The notes beneath the pieces were generated by a model that made no database searches, was not told the origin of the DNA, and was given only the letters and a program-made list of their open reading frames with translations. From Alphaproteobacteria bacterium (GTDB taxonomy: Bacteria; Pseudomonadota; Alphaproteobacteria; Rhodobacterales; Rhodobacteraceae), in assembly GCA_030424865.1 (NCBI GenBank), contig JAUHVR010000001.1:496001-560000 (forward strand): a stretch of 64,000 nt of DNA, given 5' to 3'. Every line of letters begins with the position of its first letter. Position 1 is the stretch's first letter. The position numbers were made by a program, and so were the translations under genes. This document shows, piece by piece, positions 1 through 8,718 of the stretch.

Positions 1-219
<219 letters not shown>

Positions 220-299
220 GGTGATGATCTTTCGACAATCCCAAGCACCGGGGCGGGCCACATCGGCCGGGGTGCTCTTCAAACAGAAAGGATCAGTCC

Positions 300-710
300 A
301 TGTATGACAAGGTTCTTGTTCCAATGGCGCTGGATCACGGCATCTCTGACCAGACCTTGGAAATTGCACGGGCCATCACGTCCGACGATGGCAGCATCAC
401 GGCACTGCACGTCTTTGAAGTGCCCAAGGGCTCGGTCAGTGTGTACATTGGCGAGGACACGGTCGAACGTGGCTTTGAACGCGCGCGTGCCATCCTGCAC
501 GAAAAAGTGGCCGGGCTGTCCGGTGTCACGCCACAGATCACGCGGGGCCAGGCTCATCATGCCATCGTGGCCTACGCCGTCGAACACGGGTATGATTGCA
601 TCGTGATCGGTTCACACAAGCCCGGGATGTCGGACTACCTGATCGGGTCGACAGCGGCCCGCGTTGTGCGACATGCCCCCTGCGCCGTTCACGTTCACCG
701 AGACAAATAG
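300..710 (+). CDS. Universal stress protein, UspA family (UspF/UspG-like)
   Basis: This is a 136-residue single-domain Usp of normal family length, probably a cytoplasmic nucleotide-binding dimer. It opens with the beta-1 strand MYDKVLVPMALDH and ends with the nucleotide loop GSHKPGMSDYLIGST followed by AARVVRHAPCAVHVHR, the form seen in UspF/UspG proteins (second glycine shifted from the archetypal GxxG spacing). The ATG at 300 has an AAAGGAT ribosome site about 10 bases upstream. It follows the HpsN-like gene on the same strand, so it may be co-transcribed with that catabolic operon. No specific substrate can be read from the sequence. Confidence 0.88.
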   Translation: MYDKVLVPMALDHGISDQTLEIARAITSDDGSITALHVFEVPKGSVSVYIGEDTVERGFERARAILHEKVAGLSGVTPQITRGQAHHAIVAYAVEHGYDCIVIGSHKPGMSDYLIGSTAARVVRHAPCAVHVHRDK

Positions 711-1292
711 ATCTGACACCGCGATGTCTGCGAGGCGCGGTTCCGCCAAGGTCGCCGTCCCGCTTGCGGCCGCCTGAGCGGCTTGGTCCATGTGGTCCAG
801 CCGGGTTCGTAACTTGCGTCAAACCCGATTTTGATCTCGCGTGGACGGCCAAAACCGCCCCCAACATGATGCCCGAATCCCCGCCGGTCCACCAGGCGGA
901 CCGAATGCTTCTGTGAGTCGGATTGCCCGTCTAGGGTCATTCATGGAGGACCGCAAGCGACCCAGCGTCGCCGCGCGGAGGGGAGAAATCGATATGACCG
1001 GATTGCGCGTGTTCACGCCTGCCATTGGGCTGTGTTTTGGTGTCATCGGGAGCCGCCGGATCTGGTCGGCGGTGTCCGTCCACTTAGGGGATCGCTGCTG
1101 TCTGCAGTCGGCCCAAAAGGGCCACTTTGGCCATCAAGGCCCGAGCGTTGCTCGGTCCCGGCAAAGCGGCAACGAAGTTTTCAAAACAGATGGAGATGAT
1201 CGGATCATCGACCCCTGCGAGGTGACGGACAAGACCCGTGCGCCCGGGCGGTGGGTCAATCCGGGCAAACTCTGAAACAGGGGGACAAAGAC
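711..1292. other. Intergenic region, no gene supported
   Basis: I find no convincing gene in these 582 bases. Two small perfect hairpins occur: GGCCC-AAAA-GGGCC at 1110-1123 and CGAGC-GTT-GCTCG at 1142-1154. Neither is followed by a T run, so neither is a clear terminator. The promoter for the aldehyde dehydrogenase gene presumably lies here, but I cannot point to -35/-10 boxes with confidence. Confidence 0.5.
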
Positions 1293-2795
1293 ATGAGCAA
1301 CATGGATCAGATCGTCACAACCGGCATCTTCATCAACGGTGAACCGCGCAAGGCGTCTGATGGCGCGGTCTATGACCTCTTTAACCCGGCGCGCCCTTCG
1401 GAACTGGTGGGGCACGCCGCGGCTGCGTCGCGCGAAGACATGAATGCTGCCGTCGAGGCCGCGCATGCGGCCTTTCCGGCCTGGGCCGAGCTGGGGTTCG
1501 AAGAACGCGCAAGGCGGTTGCGCGACATCGCCCGGGCGCTGACGGCGGACGAGGAAGACGTCAAGTACCGCTCGCGCCTGTTCACCCGCGAACACGGCAA
1601 GATCGCGCGCGAGACGCTGATGGAAATGTCGCGTCTGGGTGATCGCTTCATGCAGGTGGCCGCCTATGGCGAGCGCGTGGCAAAGGACGAGGTCATGGGC
1701 CCCGCCGCGGCCGGACCCCAGTTCGACACCATCGTGACCCGGCAACCCCGAGGCGTGGCGGCCTTGATCGTGCCCTGGAACTGGCCCCTGTTGATCCTGG
1801 GCGCAAAACTGCCTCAGGCGTTGGTGACCGGGAACACCGTTGTTGTGAAACCCTCCGAAGACAGCGCGATGGCCCCGGTCCTGACACTTCAGATCATCGC
1901 AAAGATGCTGCCGCCTGGGGTCTTGAACATCATCACCGGCGACGCGCGGCAGATCGGTGACACGCTGACCGGCCACCCGCTGGTGCGGATGGTGAATTTC
2001 ACCGGATCGGTTGCCGTCGGAAAGCACGTGATGAAGACCGCCGCCGACAACCTGACCCCGGTGACGCTGGAACTTGGCGGCAACGATGCTGCCATCCTGC
2101 TGGACGATGTCGAGCTGAGCGATGCGGTATTTGACAAGATGTACTGGGGGGCCTTTGGCTCGTCGGGTCAGATCTGCATGGCGATGAAACGGCTCTACGT
2201 CCATGAAAGCCGGTATGACGATGTGGTCGACGGCTTCACCGCCGCCTGCGAACGGGCGGTTGTGGGCGATGGTCTTTTGCCCGAGACAACCATGGGACCG
2301 GTGAACAACGCACGTCAGTTCAAGGTGGTGACCGACATGATCGCCGAGGCCCGCGCAAGGGGCGCGGACCTCAAGGAATGCGGGCAGGTCCCGGATGAAG
2401 AGCTGTACAACGGAGGCGGCTACTTTCAGAAACCGGCGCTGGTCTATGACGCGGACCCGACGCTTTCGATGGTGCGGGACGAACAGTTCGGCCCCTGCCT
2501 GCCAATCATGAAGTTTTCCTCTGACGAGGCGGCCATTGCCGCTGCGAATGACAGCAACTTTGGCCTGTGTTCGTCGATCTGGACGACGGATGCAGAGCGC
2601 GCGATGCGCCTCGCCCGAAAGCTCGAGGCTGGATACACCTATCTGAACGGGCATGGGCCCATGGCGCAGGACGGACGCGGCCCCTTTGGCGGGTTCAAGC
2701 ATTCGGGGATCGGGCGCAACCTGGGCTACGAGGGGGTTCTGTCTTTTGCTGAGCCGCATTCGATTTCGGCCCCCGCCGGGTTTCTTGTGAACTGA
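1293..2795 (+). CDS. NAD(P)-dependent aldehyde dehydrogenase
   Basis: A 500-residue protein of the ALDH superfamily, which oxidises an aldehyde to the carboxylate via a cysteine thiohemiacetal. Visible motifs are PWNWPLLILGAKL (cofactor-binding region), FTGSVAVGK, the general-base motif LELGGND with Glu260, and the nucleophile motif GSSGQICMAMKR with Cys295. The start at 1293 is chosen over an in-frame GTG-type start at 1251 because GGGGGA sits 7 bases upstream and the product then begins MSNMDQIVTTGIFINGE, as family members do. It precedes the OsmC and SDR genes on the same strand, which suggests an alcohol/aldehyde oxidation step. The substrate is not evident. Confidence 0.92.
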   Translation: MSNMDQIVTTGIFINGEPRKASDGAVYDLFNPARPSELVGHAAAASREDMNAAVEAAHAAFPAWAELGFEERARRLRDIARALTADEEDVKYRSRLFTREHGKIARETLMEMSRLGDRFMQVAAYGERVAKDEVMGPAAAGPQFDTIVTRQPRGVAALIVPWNWPLLILGAKLPQALVTGNTVVVKPSEDSAMAPVLTLQIIAKMLPPGVLNIITGDARQIGDTLTGHPLVRMVNFTGSVAVGKHVMKTAADNLTPVTLELGGNDAAILLDDVELSDAVFDKMYWGAFGSSGQICMAMKRLYVHESRYDDVVDGFTAACERAVVGDGLLPETTMGPVNNARQFKVVTDMIAEARARGADLKECGQVPDEELYNGGGYFQKPALVYDADPTLSMVRDEQFGPCLPIMKFSSDEAAIAAANDSNFGLCSSIWTTDAERAMRLARKLEAGYTYLNGHGPMAQDGRGPFGGFKHSGIGRNLGYEGVLSFAEPHSISAPAGFLVN

Positions 2796-2880
2796 CCCCC
2801 CCCCGGTCCAGCGACACAAGGCCCGATCAACAGACCTTTACGTTCCACAGAGCGCCCATAGCAGGGGCAAGGAGACAGAC

Positions 2881-4062
2881 ATGGCGAAACTCGGCGAAGA
2901 CATCATTGGCGGCAGCGGTCTGGCCCCGTTTTTCGAGGTTGCCAATGCGGACGAGGTGTCGATCGATGCGCCTGAGAACCGCAAGGGGGATGCCCTGCGC
3001 ACCTGGGTTCGGTCGCTGAGCGGGTTTCAGAAAGAGGCCCTTGTCCGGTCGGCCCTGACCGGTCGCACCTGGCGGCTTGTGTCGGACGAGGGCCCTTATC
3101 TGAACGGCCACGATGCAGCGCCGTGCCCGCTGGCGTTTCTGTCCACGGGGATGGCGGCAAGTTTCATGAACGAGATCCTCGCCCTGGCCAAGTTGCAGGG
3201 CGTCGAGATCCGCAAACTCAAGCTGATCCAGGATAATTACTATACGATGAAGGGCTCGATGCCCAAGCGCACCATGGTGGGCGGGGCCGAAAACATCGAC
3301 CTTCAGGTCGAGATCGACTGCGATCTCGACGATGCAAAGCTGAACGAATTCCTGATCAACGCCACCTATGCCTCGCCGCTGAACGGCTTGATGCGGGGGC
3401 GGCTGGAAAGCCTGTTCAAGTTGGGCAAGAACGGGCGCGAACTGCCGACCGCCAAGGTCGCGGAACTGAACGCGCCGCTGTTCCCTGATCCGGGAAATCA
3501 CTTCGCCAAGGCGGCAGAGCGGGGGCAGGATCAGCGCCACATGACCCCGGTGGGGCCGACGCCAAAAAAGGACGTGGTGCTGGGCACAACCGCCGGCGGG
3601 TCCAGCCTGTCAGATGAACAGGACCGGCGGCTGAACATAGGTGCGGTGGCTGTCCTGCGCGAGGATGGCATCAAGGATATCCAGCAGATGCAGTATTCGC
3701 CTTATGGCACGTCGTTCAGGTTTCTGTCGTCCGAGGACGGGCGGGCGCCCGATGCTAACACCCTGATCTCGGCCGGGATCGGTTTCTGCTTCATGACCCA
3801 GTTTGGCCGCTTCGTATCGATGCTGAAGCTCGATCTGCCCGACTATCGGATCGTCCAGGACACCCATTTCAGTTTGGGCGGCGCCTCGGGTGGAACCGGC
3901 AAGGCGGGCGAGGCCGATCCCATCGAAACACATGTCTATCTTGAAACATCCGAAAGCGATGAAACCGCGCAAGAGATGCTGGATATCTCGGAACAGACAT
4001 GTTTCTTGCATGCCTTTTGCCGAACGGATCTGAAAACCAAGCTGAAGGTCGTGCGTGTCTGA
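2881..4062 (+). CDS. OsmC family protein with two OsmC-like halves
   Basis: A 393-residue protein, about twice the length of a classic OsmC/Ohr peroxidase (around 140). The second half (roughly 235-393) carries the ISAGIGFCFMTQFGRF helix with Cys303 and a later Cys374 in SEQTCFLHAF, the arrangement of the redox cysteine pair in OsmC/Ohr proteins. The first half has Cys82 in APCPLAFLSTGMAAS but no obvious partner, so it may be structural only. OsmC proteins reduce organic hydroperoxides using dithiol donors, but these long catabolic-operon versions are uncharacterised as far as I know. The ATG has GGAGACAGAC just upstream. It lies 14 bases before the SDR and probably shares its transcript. Confidence 0.78.
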   Translation: MAKLGEDIIGGSGLAPFFEVANADEVSIDAPENRKGDALRTWVRSLSGFQKEALVRSALTGRTWRLVSDEGPYLNGHDAAPCPLAFLSTGMAASFMNEILALAKLQGVEIRKLKLIQDNYYTMKGSMPKRTMVGGAENIDLQVEIDCDLDDAKLNEFLINATYASPLNGLMRGRLESLFKLGKNGRELPTAKVAELNAPLFPDPGNHFAKAAERGQDQRHMTPVGPTPKKDVVLGTTAGGSSLSDEQDRRLNIGAVAVLREDGIKDIQQMQYSPYGTSFRFLSSEDGRAPDANTLISAGIGFCFMTQFGRFVSMLKLDLPDYRIVQDTHFSLGGASGGTGKAGEADPIETHVYLETSESDETAQEMLDISEQTCFLHAFCRTDLKTKLKVVRV

Positions 4063-4076
4063 TTGGGAGGATTGAC

Positions 4077-4853
4077 ATGAAAGTTGCACTGACAGGCGGG
4101 GCCACGGGGATCGGGGCCGAGGTCGCCAGGAAAATGACCGCACAGGGCCACCAAGTGACGGCCTTTGACATTTCGGAACCGGCAGAGGGCGTGGCCACCT
4201 GGATTAAGACCGACCTCAGCGATCCCGCGTCCATTGCCGGGGCCATCGCCGCCGCCGATGGACCGTTTGACGTGTTGATCAACAATGCCGGTCTGCCGCC
4301 CCGCGCAGGGCTTGAGCGGCTGATCCTGAGTGTGAACTTCTTCGGGTTCCGCGCATTTCTGAACGGCATGCTGGATCACCTGTCCGACGGTGCCGCGATT
4401 GTGAATGTTGCCAGCCGCGCTGGTGCGGCCTGGCGGGACAATCTCGACGAGGTCAAGGCGCTGATGGCCTGTTCTCCGGATGCGCTGGACGCCTTTATCG
4501 AGGCGCGCGGCATCGATCACATCCGGGCCTACGATCTGTCCAAGGAAGCGGTGATCGTTCTGACACTTGCGGAAACCGAGACCATGATTGGCCGCGGGTT
4601 CCGCATGAACGCGGTCAGCCCCGCAGCGGTCAGCACCGGCATCCTGGAGGATTTCAAGGCAGCCTTTGGTGACCGCGCGGCCAAGAACATCGCGCGCGCC
4701 GGGCGTCCCGGCAAACCCGAGGAGATAGCAGATGTCATTGTCTATCTCGCCTCGCAGGACAGCGCTTGGATCAAGGGGCAGGACATCGTGATCGACGGCG
4801 GCATGGGGGCGATGGGCATGACCGATGCCTTGGGACTGAAAGACATCGGATGA
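4077..4853 (+). CDS. Short-chain dehydrogenase/reductase (3-alpha-HSD/carbonyl-reductase-like)
   Basis: A 258-residue classical SDR: TGGATGIG cofactor loop at residues 6-13, INNAG, and the catalytic YDLSK with Tyr152 and Lys156. The layout, with the insert after the catalytic serine (VASRAGAAW...) and the ending IVIDGG, resembles 3-alpha-hydroxysteroid dehydrogenase/carbonyl reductases. The ATG at 4077 is preceded by TTGGGAGGATTGAC, an excellent ribosome site; an in-frame start at 3999 inside the OsmC gene is unlikely. Together with the upstream ALDH it could oxidise an alcohol to an acid in two steps, but the substrate is unknown. Confidence 0.9.
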   Translation: MKVALTGGATGIGAEVARKMTAQGHQVTAFDISEPAEGVATWIKTDLSDPASIAGAIAAADGPFDVLINNAGLPPRAGLERLILSVNFFGFRAFLNGMLDHLSDGAAIVNVASRAGAAWRDNLDEVKALMACSPDALDAFIEARGIDHIRAYDLSKEAVIVLTLAETETMIGRGFRMNAVSPAAVSTGILEDFKAAFGDRAAKNIARAGRPGKPEEIADVIVYLASQDSAWIKGQDIVIDGGMGAMGMTDALGLKDIG

Positions 4854-4862
4854 TGGGGGCCA

Positions 4863-5696
4863 TCACGCCGGAGCCGTGACACCGGCCCGGTCCAGCGCAA
4901 CCCCGATCCGGGCCGAGGTCTTTTGCAGATCCAGCAGCGCGCCCTGTGACAGAACCTCGTCCAGGGTCATTTCCTCGGCCAGCCACAAAAGGCTGATCGA
5001 GCCATGCACGCCGGTCCTGGACAGGATCGGCACCGCCATCGCGGCATGTTCGGGGCCGGGATCGAACGGGGCCTGCCAGTAGCTGGGCTCTCGCAGGCCA
5101 AAGCCGCGCGCGCGGGTTTTCGCAATCTCGTCCTGCAGCTGGCCCGTTTCCAGCCAGAGGATGTCCTCTTTCAGGGCCCCTTGGCGGATGGCCTCGAAAT
5201 GGCGCTTTGACTGCTGCTCGTTCGAAAATGCAAGGATGGCGCGCCCATGCGCGGATTTCACCATCGACGGGCGGATGCCAAGCGCCGATCGGGTCAGGGC
5301 AAGGGGGCCCCGGATGCGAGTGCTTTCGATGATCTCGATCCTGCCGGGACCGATCAGGGCGCAGAGGTCCGAGGGCCACCCCGCCTGCCGGACCTTGAGG
5401 TCGAGAAGATAGCTTTCCGACAGTTCCGCCAACGGATGCGCACGCGCGCCTTCGCCCAGCAGGCTGCCCAGCGAATGGGCCAGCTCATAACGCCCCTCGG
5501 CAAGATTGCGACGCACCCATCCGCGCTCTTGCAGGGTCAGCAGGATACGCAGCAACGTGGGATTGGTCAGCCCCGACAAGCTGCGCAAATCGGCAAGCGT
5601 CATCTGCCCGCGCTGCGACAGCAGCTCGACGATCTGCAATCCGCGATCCAGCGCGCGGATGGTCTTGGAAGAGCCTGAGCTCGGGGTTTCTGACAT
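4863..5696 (-). CDS. IclR family transcriptional regulator
   Basis: A 277-residue IclR protein. The N-terminal winged helix-turn-helix is seen in KTIRALDRGLQIVELLSQRG...TLADLRSLSGLTNPTLLRILLTLQERGWVRR. The C-terminal effector domain runs to the end and includes the typical GRAILAF segment. It is convergent with the SDR (9 bases apart) and divergent from the sulfatase operon, with 107 bases between the two starts, so it most likely controls that operon and itself. AGGTGG lies 4 bases before its ATG. The ligand is unknown, plausibly the sulfate ester or its desulfated product. Confidence 0.9.
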   Translation of the reverse strand: MSETPSSGSSKTIRALDRGLQIVELLSQRGQMTLADLRSLSGLTNPTLLRILLTLQERGWVRRNLAEGRYELAHSLGSLLGEGARAHPLAELSESYLLDLKVRQAGWPSDLCALIGPGRIEIIESTRIRGPLALTRSALGIRPSMVKSAHGRAILAFSNEQQSKRHFEAIRQGALKEDILWLETGQLQDEIAKTRARGFGLREPSYWQAPFDPGPEHAAMAVPILSRTGVHGSISLLWLAEEMTLDEVLSQGALLDLQKTSARIGVALDRAGVTAPA

Positions 5697-5698
5697 CG

Positions 5699-5736
5699 GT
5701 CCACCTGGTGGACTGCAGGTTAGGTGAAATCGTTTC
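5699..5736. promoter_or_regulatory. Candidate IclR operator sites between divergent genes
   Basis: Two inverted repeats lie in the divergent promoter region. GTCCACC-T-GGTGGAC at 5699-5713 is a perfect 7-bp palindrome that also covers the ribosome site of the IclR gene. GAAA-TCG-TTTC occurs at 5726-5736. IclR proteins bind short palindromes close to their own promoter, so either could be the operator; this is inference from position and symmetry only. Confidence 0.4.
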
Positions 5737-5803
5737 GATCAACAATACTGCTGTCAATGATGGCGCAGCATCAATGACTCGCCACAGACAAGGGAGGACT
5801 TTG

Positions 5804-7453
5804 ATGAACATTCTGTTCATCATGTACGATCAGCTGCGGTTCGATTACCTCAGCTGCGCCGGACACCCGCATCTGCATACGCCGAATTTTGATCGGGTGG
5901 CAGAGATGGGGGTCCGTTTCACCAACGCCTATGTGCAATCGCCGGTTTGCGGCGCGAGCAGGATGAGCTTTTACACGGGCCGCTACGTGTCCTCGCACGG
6001 CGCGCAATGGAATGGATTTCCCCTGCGTGTGGGCGAACAGACGCTCGGAGATCACCTGCGCCGCGAAGGCATGGATTGCTGGCTGATCGGCAAGACCCAC
6101 ATGAAGGCGGACGCCGAAGGCATGGCGCGTCTGGGCCTGTCGCCTGACAGCATCATTGGCGCGCGCCAGGCCGAGTGCGGTTTTGACGCCTGGGTGCGCG
6201 ACGACGGCCTGTGGGGGCTCGGGCCCGAAGGCTGGTACGATCAAAAGCGCTCTCCCTACAATGAATACCTCAAGTCCAAGGGGTACGAATCCCAGAACCC
6301 CTGGGCGGATTTTGCGAATGCCGGCGTGGAAGAGGATGGCGACATCGCCTCTGGCTGGATGTTCAAGAATGCGGACAAGCCGGCCAACATCCGCGAGGAA
6401 GACAGCGAAACGCCTTGGCTGACTCGGAACACGGTCGAGTTCATGCAGTCCGCTGATCCCGAACGGCCCTGGTGCGCGCATGTCAGCTATATCAAGCCGC
6501 ACTGGCCCTATATCGTGCCAGCGCCTTATCACGACATGTTCGGCGCCAACCACGTGCCCGCGGCCTGCCGCCACGCAGTCGAGCGCGAGACACCGCACCC
6601 GGTTTACGGGGCCTATATGGACAACAGGATTGCCCAGGCGTTTCAACAGGAAGAGGTGCGCCAAAAGGTGATCCCGGCCTACATGGGTTTGATCAAGCAG
6701 TGCGATGACCAACTGGGCGTTCTTCTGGACCACCTCGAGGAAAGTGGTCAGCTGAATGACACCATGATCGTTCTGACCTCGGATCATGGCGACTATCTGG
6801 GGGACCACTGGCTGGGAGAGAAGGATCTGTTCCATGACCCGTCGGTGAAAATTCCGATGATCGTCTATGATCCACGCGCCGAAGCGGACGGCACGCGTGG
6901 CACCACCTGCGACGCGCTGGTCGAGTCGATCGACCTGGCCGCCACCTTTGTCGAATGCGCGGGCGGCACCGTGCCCGATCACGTGATCGAGGGCCGCTCG
7001 CTTCTGCCTTGGTTGCGGGGCGAAACGCCGGAATGGCGGCAGTTCGCGATCTCGGAATACGACTACTCGGTGACGCCCATGGCCAAGGCCTTGGAATTGG
7101 ACCCTCGCGACTGCCGGCTCTTCATGGTGTTTGATGGCCGGTATAAGCTGATGCACGCCGAAGGTGGGTTCCGGCCCATGCTCTTTGATCTGCAAAACGA
7201 TCCCGAAGAGTTCCACGACCTGGCGAAACGAACGGACCACGCGGCTGAAATCGACCGTATGTACGGTTTTCTGGCGCAGTGGGGCCGGCGGATGTCACAG
7301 CGGGTGACGCGCTCCGAGGCGGATATCAGGGCGATGCGAGGCGCGTCTGCGCGTAGGGGCATCCTGCCATTCCTGTACGACGGCAGCGAAGTTCCCGAGG
7401 AACTGACGGCCTTGTACCGGGGCCGGACAAAACAACGTTTCGTGGGGGAATGA
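5804..7453 (+). CDS. Type I (formylglycine) sulfatase / alkaline-phosphatase-superfamily hydrolase
   Basis: A 549-residue sulfatase. The metal-binding start NILFIMYDQLRFDYLS and the active-site signature CGASRMSFYTGR are present, with Cys49 in a C-x-A-S-R context (Ala for the usual Pro), the residue normally converted to formylglycine. Later metal ligands are in TSDHGDYLGDHWLGEK. Such enzymes hydrolyse sulfate esters; phosphonate monoester hydrolases share the fold, so the exact ester is open. There is no signal peptide, pointing to a cytoplasmic enzyme acting on imported substrate. The ATG at 5804 has AGGGAGGA 6 bases upstream, better than a GTG at 5708. Its stop overlaps the next start. Confidence 0.9.
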   Translation: MNILFIMYDQLRFDYLSCAGHPHLHTPNFDRVAEMGVRFTNAYVQSPVCGASRMSFYTGRYVSSHGAQWNGFPLRVGEQTLGDHLRREGMDCWLIGKTHMKADAEGMARLGLSPDSIIGARQAECGFDAWVRDDGLWGLGPEGWYDQKRSPYNEYLKSKGYESQNPWADFANAGVEEDGDIASGWMFKNADKPANIREEDSETPWLTRNTVEFMQSADPERPWCAHVSYIKPHWPYIVPAPYHDMFGANHVPAACRHAVERETPHPVYGAYMDNRIAQAFQQEEVRQKVIPAYMGLIKQCDDQLGVLLDHLEESGQLNDTMIVLTSDHGDYLGDHWLGEKDLFHDPSVKIPMIVYDPRAEADGTRGTTCDALVESIDLAATFVECAGGTVPDHVIEGRSLLPWLRGETPEWRQFAISEYDYSVTPMAKALELDPRDCRLFMVFDGRYKLMHAEGGFRPMLFDLQNDPEEFHDLAKRTDHAAEIDRMYGFLAQWGRRMSQRVTRSEADIRAMRGASARRGILPFLYDGSEVPEELTALYRGRTKQRFVGE

Positions 7454-8718
7454 CGATGCCAAATCCGGCTTTGCTTCATCACAATGAGACCCAGTTCGCA
7501 AAGTCCATCGTGGCCTTGGCGCCGGGGATGTGGACGGCCGTGGGATACGCGGCATCGACCCAGCACATGATCGAAGGCGCGCAATCCGTCACCATCATCG
7601 ACACCTCTGAAAGCACATCGGCCGCGGCCAACGTCCTGGCCGAGTTCCGAAAACTGACGGCCAAGCCGGTTGGCCGGATCATCTATACGCACAGCCACCG
7701 CGACCATATCTCGGGTGCGACAGTGTTCTGCGAGGGCAAAGACATTCCGATCCTTGCCAGTGCCGGATTTGACTCGGATCTTGTCGGGCAGGACGACACC
7801 CGGATCGCCCCGAATGAGGCTCTGGGGCGCAGAACAATGGCCCAGTTCGGAATTGGCCTGTCCCCGGAAGAACGCATTTCACTGGGCTGTGGTCCAGGCG
7901 ACCGCCCCATGCAGGGCATGGGCGCCGGCCATATCCCGCCCAACGAACTGGTCGCAGCGGATCGTGACATCGATCTGGACGGGGTCGAGGCCCGGCTGAT
8001 CCACGTGCCGGGGGAAACAGCCGATCATATGGCTGTCTGGCTGCCCGGTCCCAAGGTGCTGTTCCCGGGTGACAACTGGTATCACGCCTTTCCGAACCTT
8101 TATGCAATCCGGGGCACGCCGTACCGCGATTTCGCGGCCTGGGCCGACAGCCTGCAGGTCTTGGCGGATCTTGACGCAGAGGTGCTGGCACCGGGGCACA
8201 CGCAGCCCGTTTTCGGCGCCGACAAGGTGCGCGAGGTGCTTGTGACAACGCGCGAGGCCATCCTGCACGTGATGCGCCACACGGCAGAGGGCATGAACGC
8301 AGGTCTGCCGATGGATGACATCGTCGCCACGCTGACCCTGCCGAACGATCTGGGCGACAAACCCTGGCTGGGCGAGTTCTACGGCAAGGCCGCCTGGTCT
8401 GCCCGTGCCTATGCGTCCGGGACACTGGGCTGGTACGACGGCAATCCGACCCACCTTGGCACGTTGTCCTCGGCCACGCGGGCGCGGCACATCGCAGATC
8501 TCGCCGGGGGCGCAGAGGCCTTGGTGGCTCAGGCCAACGCCACCTCGGATCTGCAATGGCGGTTGGAACTTTGCGATCATCTGATCGCCCTTGGACATCC
8601 GGCAGAACCGCTGAAGGCCGCAACGATGATCGCCCTGGCCGAGACCGAGATCAACGCAACGGCCCGCAACACGTACCTGTGGGAGGCCAAGAGGCTTGGT
8701 GAAGGAGCGGCGTCATGA
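7450..8718 (+). CDS. SdsA-like alkylsulfatase (metallo-beta-lactamase fold, type III sulfatase homologue)
   Basis: A 422-residue protein. The MBL zinc motif THSHRDH is at residues 80-86 (His81, His83, Asp85, His86). Further alkylsulfatase-type segments follow: NLYAIRGTPYRDFAAW, LAPGHTQPVFG with the late zinc histidine, and the dimerisation-domain motif LGWYDGNP. Type III sulfatases cleave alkyl sulfates by attack at carbon with a binuclear zinc site. It is much shorter than Pseudomonas SdsA1 (about 650 residues), apparently lacking the C-terminal SCP2-like domain, and has no signal peptide. One expected glutamate ligand region reads PGDNWYHAF, with Asp in place of Glu. It overlaps the sulfatase stop (ATGA) and the TRAP start. 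Confidence 0.85.
   Translation: MTMPNPALLHHNETQFAKSIVALAPGMWTAVGYAASTQHMIEGAQSVTIIDTSESTSAAANVLAEFRKLTAKPVGRIIYTHSHRDHISGATVFCEGKDIPILASAGFDSDLVGQDDTRIAPNEALGRRTMAQFGIGLSPEERISLGCGPGDRPMQGMGAGHIPPNELVAADRDIDLDGVEARLIHVPGETADHMAVWLPGPKVLFPGDNWYHAFPNLYAIRGTPYRDFAAWADSLQVLADLDAEVLAPGHTQPVFGADKVREVLVTTREAILHVMRHTAEGMNAGLPMDDIVATLTLPNDLGDKPWLGEFYGKAAWSARAYASGTLGWYDGNPTHLGTLSSATRARHIADLAGGAEALVAQANATSDLQWRLELCDHLIALGHPAEPLKAATMIALAETEINATARNTYLWEAKRLGEGAAS

Noticed and set aside
1134-2819. A 561-codon open frame on the minus strand opposite the aldehyde dehydrogenase
   Set aside because: It is antisense to a clear ALDH, lacks family motifs and is rich in His, Arg and Gly as expected from reading a GC-rich gene backwards.
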